From Litoditis marina (taxonomy: Eukaryota; Nematoda; Chromadorea; Rhabditida; Rhabditidae), in the NCBI GenBank assembly GCA_964036275.1, contig OZ038434.1:11941259-12005258 (forward strand): 64,000 bases of DNA. Direction: 5' to 3'. The translations under genes were made by a program, and so were the position numbers. Below, in pieces: positions 60,001 to 64,000 of the stretch (position 1 is its first letter; the number at the start of each line of letters is the position of its first letter). Under the pieces are notes generated by a model, which saw nothing but the letters and a program-made list of their open reading frames with translations, searched no databases and was not told where the DNA came from.

Positions 60001-63000
60001 CTATTATCGAAGAAAAAACTCATTTTACGTTATTCTTGCGAAACCTAGAAGATGGTGACACCATGGCACCATGGTAAAACGTAGATCAAAAATACTGCCT
60101 GTTGTTCGCGAGAATATCCTGACGAGTGACGACGGTATAAAACCGTATTTCCTTGCGAATGTTTTTTCTTTTCCACATTTCCAGAACAGAATCCCGATAA
60201 CTGATGAATCATATCTTCTTCGCATACCTTGACTTCTGGACGATACGATGAGCAGGAATCCAGGAATGCCGATAACCATGGTAGAGTGGTATGATTGAAT
60301 GCCAGAAGTGAACCAGCGGACTAACTAATTACAGAATTTCCCACACCAAATACTCCATTTTTCCCCTTATTCGTCCAGTTTCCCACAAATACGTCGCAAC
60401 TCCGAACCGTAGGGTGATAAGAAACTACAAACAACTAACTTGTCATTATCTTCATCGGCGATACAGGACGACTCATTGGAAGAAATCTGGCGAGTCTGAA
60501 ATTAAACAGATACAATAGAAATCGAAATATAATTTCATGTGTCGGTCTTCTTCCGGTCTCAGATTTGAAATACTTTACGCTGCGACAGAATCTTGAAACT
60601 ACATCTTGCAACTGAACGAGTATGAGCAAAATGAATCAAGTTTCCCTTTTTTAACCAACTCTTTTACTATTTTCTATCGAGATGCGATGGATAGTAAAAC
60701 CACACAATAATAGTGCATTCTTGTTTATTTATACATTGGGTAAACATACCCAGTAAATTTGTCCAAATAGCCAGAAACATCGAGAAATTTCCTACCTTTT
60801 CGCCAGAAACGAGAAAATTTGTCTATATTTGATGAAAATCATTACTTTTCACGTGTATAAATCAAGAAACGGTCTCCTTATTGTCGAACTTTACTGTGGT
60901 ATGTGGATGAACATTCTAAATATAAACGTATCAATACAATACTCACTACAGTTGACTGTGTTTGTACGGGTGCAGATGTGGCCACAGGTACCGAGGGGGC
61001 TTGTCCCTGCTGCTGCTGCTGCTGATTTTGGGTCGACGCCGTTGCATTCTGAAAAATTGAATGAACAGTAATTACAAAAATTGATCAAATGTAAATCGTA
61101 GACTCACGTGACACTAGACCAGGACTCTTATGGTCAGAACTAAAAACAGGACCCGAGACCCCACCTATATTTACTGAAAATTGTAATATGTCGACTAATC
61201 TTCACAATAAGGGAACATGGAAAATCCTTACTTTTGAAATGTTTACCCGAACCCGAAAACACCTCCGAGAACTAAAGGTAGATTAGGAAGGATGTAAACT
61301 TTGGTTGAGAAAGTAAAATATCCATTTATCTACCTGTTCCATATTCTGAATATCATCCATGGCAGTGGCTATGTTCGGCGGAGCACATTTGGTGGAAATA
61401 ATTGACTCTGACTGCGCATGAGTCATGGTGGTAATCTGAAAAATAGGGCAGATGAGGAATGAGGAAAATTATCACCCTACTGGTACTGGGTTGGATCTTT
61501 CCACTACAAGCCTATACGGCGTGTGCGTTACCCTATCGCGCTGTGTTTGTAGATTGATCCCACCGTTTTTTGGTCTTAATTTATAAATTATTGCGTGTAT
61601 CGCGATCAAACTACAGTGGACACCTGATCATCGTCAATTTGTAAGCAAAAGTGGCTTGTGAAAACACAAAACATTGTGAATCAGCCCGAGTGTTGATTTT
61701 CCTTATTAGTGTATACGGTCACAACCCCTTTTTATTTTACTTAGCAACGTTTTGTTTTATACACTTCACCTCGGTCAAGCCCGAGGTTGAAAAAAAAAGA
61801 ATCAAGTGCGCAACTAAAAGAAACCTCTGGGTCTCAGTCACAAAGCATGAAGGCCCCAAAGATAACCGTTACATCCAACGAGGCTGAGATGTGTAGTGTG
61901 TACTAAACACTCCTGCTTCATCTAAGACTGTGTTCATACGTCTTCACCGTACAACAGAATGCTGGCAAACGTTTGCATATTAACTGAACTGAAGCTATAT
62001 CGCAGTGAAGTAGTGTGTGTATACTCGAAAAATGTGTATAACAACATTTTAAACTGCAGGTAAACAAGTATGAACGATGTCTATTAACTAACGGGAGAGT
62101 CAGCATAGTGCTCGAGTGATCCGCTGACACTCTGTGGTGTTCCGTGCTGAGGAGTGGGTGGAGCGGGAGCTATCGAGGTGACGAGAATCGTGGAAGACTC
62201 TCTGTTCTCACGCTCCTTCTGAACAAGAAGTCAATGTAAACAGCAGAAAATGATTAAAAGAATCATTCAAAGCTATCTGAACAACAAAAGACTTTCTTGA
62301 ACAGCCTTTTACCCCTCTGTGCACTCCATTACCATTCTCCAATACGCAAAAACAGTTCTACAAACTTGAGAGGTTTGCATCGACCTATACTACTCATTAC
62401 TCAATAATCAAGACAATCAAGATTTCAGTTAGGTTGAATCGTATAATAATCGTATAAATATGCGCCTGAAGAGAACGTAACCTCGTAAAACGTGAAACAT
62501 ATTCCCTAGCCTAGCAACTAGCAATATTGGTGAGAAAACTATTCAAACATATTTTAGTTTCCTCTCTACGCAGAGAAATACCTTACTGGTTCATGGTTTT
62601 TTTTATAATACTCGGGTCCCATGAGTTTAAAAATCCCATACCAAAACTCTTTGAGCACACATATTTACACTAATCGGCTCTTTCCATTCATGAATGAACA
62701 GAAAATGTGCGGAGTCTGGGATGAAAAAATAGTAAGAAAAAAAACGCAATTCTGCAACTAACCACGGGGGTACTCTCAGAATTAGACACTGTATCGGCAG
62801 ATACTGCGAAATTCATCTCGGAAGTAGTGCTGTAGTTGGAAGTGGTGTCCATACCAGCTTCATTGGTCGCTGTGATGTTTGGCACGTTTATCGGCACGGT
62901 TACGGTTGCGTTTCCATTCTCAGTACCAGGCACTAAACAAAGAATTTATGGAACCGGAAGTAACTAATTTACTAATTTTTTATTCCGTGAAAATTGGTGA

Positions 63001-63918
63001 ATGATGAATCTAATAAGATTTCGGCGCAAATATTAAGTGACATATCCCTGTTAGCTGACCGGAAGACCTTTTTTTCAACTAAACAGAGAAGACACGAAAT
63101 ATGTGAAATATGAGCGACACGAAATATGTGAAATACGAAATATGAGCGCGAAATTCAGTTTCCACACCCCAAAAACTAGCCAACGTGCCAAGTTTTTCAC
63201 AGTACGGGCTGGATCCAAATACTTGAAATTGAGCAAGAAATCCAAAATACCGATGTCGTTATCAGCCGCAAAAAAGCACTTTAGGTGAATGCATTTAAAT
63301 GAGACTTCTACTGTTTTTCTGTTCATCCTGTGAGATTGGCCCAAATTATTTCCTTCAAACTTGTGAACTGTTTTATCTGTACTCTGTGCTGTTATATTGT
63401 TTTCTTTTTCCTTTACTGGTAATCACCAAATGATGTTCCACGATTTCCGACTCTTATTTCCGCATTAGAATGTTTTCGTTTCCTAATGCCGATGTTTTAT
63501 TTTCTCCTCTTGTATATCACATGCTTGCATGTAAATAAATCAATCAAATATGTGTACTTTGTAACAAATATACTCAATCTCCTCTCGTTCAGTACACTCA
63601 CGCTGTACACAAGCTCCAATTGCCTACATAGGCTATCGAATGGTGCTTTGCAAAGTTCCCACTTACGTACTTATACCAAACAATAACCGACAGAGCCAAA
63701 CTTTAAAGGCTATATCGGTCTATTGAGAACTAATTTTTTTCATCCAGTTCGTTCAACTTCCAACATACATTAATGAACCAACCTCCATTTTCACACTTTT
63801 CCTTCTCCTTACTGGCATCATGTGCTTCCTTTTTGTCCGCAGCAGCTTCTTCTCTAACTTCGCGATAATCCCAACACTTCCAACGACCACGAGTAAACAC
63901 TCCGGGCATAGGAACCAC
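49175..63918 (-). CDS. TSC22D: TSC22 domain family protein, long isoform (5' partial)
   Basis: Exons in transcript order: 63918-63783, 62932-62763, 62218-62093, 61435-61334, 61048-60947, 60495-60440, then the three shared exons 50044-49975, 49784-49701 and 49357-49175. The window holds 342 residues plus the stop; the start codon lies beyond the window end. The first exon carries VVPMPGVFTRGRWKCWDY, matching the RGRW-type motif known only from long TSC22 forms. The middle is Ser/Thr/Gln-rich, with six Gln in a row (CAG codons, 61010-61027). The exon ending at 60440 stops with two bases of a codon, exactly what the exon at 50044 needs, so the short form's first exon is skipped. That phase fit is strong evidence for alternative promoters, as in other animals. 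The donor after 63783 is GTTGGT. Confidence 0.85.
51198..51247. repeat. GATA/GAGA microsatellite
   Basis: Runs of GATA and GAGA units just upstream of the short TSC22 coding exon. Confidence 0.85.
52360..52505. mobile_element. Family G repeat copy
   Basis: GGCTCGGTTCATACTTTTTG at the left and AAGTATGAGCCGG at the right form an imperfect inverted repeat. The central GATGTTTTACGCCAACGTAAATC matches the 13440 copy. Confidence 0.55.
58627..58862 (+). mobile_element. Family A miniature element, diverged copy (236 bp)
   Basis: TATAGTCCGTTTCACCAATC at the left and GCGCGAAACAGACTATA at the right. The left half matches the family (CTACAGTAATC); the right half differs from the other copies, so this is a subfamily or a recombinant. 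Confidence 0.75.
61546..61616. mobile_element. Family D miniature element
   Basis: TTTGTAGATTGATCCCACCG at the left and GCGATCAAACTACAG at the right, close in size and interior to the copy at 28567. In a TSC22 intron. Confidence 0.75.
63500..63550 (+). mobile_element. 3' tail of a retroposon-like repeat (TCAA)n
   Basis: TATCACATGCTTGCATGTAA followed by ATAAATCAATCAA, almost the same as the tail at 41600-41655. The upstream parts are less similar, as expected for 5'-truncated or diverged copies. Confidence 0.55.
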
Positions 63919-64000
63919 CTCAAAATAGTATGTTCATTCATGTTACCGACTCCTAACGCCATTTAGTCCCCATTTTTCCAATTCTTAATTGAAACGGATT

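Larger units (their letters stand above)
51063..60439 (-). other. Long TSC22 intron, also upstream region of the short isoform
   Basis: About 9.4 kb without a supported coding exon. It must contain the short-isoform promoter, but I see no clear core element near 51062. It holds a GATA/GA microsatellite (51198-51247), a family G repeat (52360) and a family A element (58627). The longest open frame (157 codons, 57007-57480) overlaps a 120-codon frame on the other strand and has no recognisable domain. Confidence 0.5.

Noticed and set aside
1..64000. CRISPR arrays, bacterial operons, integrated virus genes
   Set aside because: No direct-repeat/spacer pattern, no ribosome-binding-site-led long frames, and no polymerase, integrase or capsid-like frames were seen.

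Overview
This window is eukaryotic, and almost certainly from a metazoan. Every gene is split into many short exons joined by GT..AG introns. The coding exons are GC-richer than the AT-rich DNA around them, and the intergenic and intronic DNA is full of small inverted-repeat elements. Gene content (an LRCH protein, JTB, an organic anion transporter of the SLCO/OATP family and a TSC22-domain factor) is animal. I cannot name the phylum. Four genes have a possible 3' splice site just before the ATG, which would fit an animal that uses spliced-leader trans-splicing, but this is not proven.

Layout. 1-2034: flanking DNA with a CT microsatellite. 2035-21940 (+): an LRCH gene (leucine-rich repeats plus a C-terminal calponin homology domain), 19 coding exons, about 793 aa. 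23976-25533 (+): JTB, 5 exons, 148 aa. 25534-32768: about 7 kb without a recognisable gene, holding a dense cluster of miniature transposons (28.2-29.0 kb) and a tRNA-derived sequence. 32769-39604 (+): an SLCO/OATP transporter, 19 coding exons, 756 aa. 41288-46960 (+): an unrecognised proline/glutamate-rich protein of about 449 aa. Ten of its consecutive internal exons are phase 1-1 symmetric, and it holds a 16-17 residue tandem repeat. 49175-63918 (-): a TSC22 domain family gene with two promoters: a short form starting in a private exon at 51062, and a long form whose 5' end lies beyond the window.

I assembled all gene models by hand from splice sites, phase continuity and protein family conservation. 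In each, the phases of adjacent exons match and the joined frame is open to its stop. The genes are unrelated housekeeping or regulatory genes, not an operon.

The repeat landscape is the other main content: at least seven families of miniature inverted-repeat elements. One is a hAT-like family with perfect 8-bp target duplications. Another targets TTAA, with one copy nested in another. Several copies sit within a few bases of exons. I found no CRISPR array, no prokaryotic features, no intact autonomous transposon and no viral gene.
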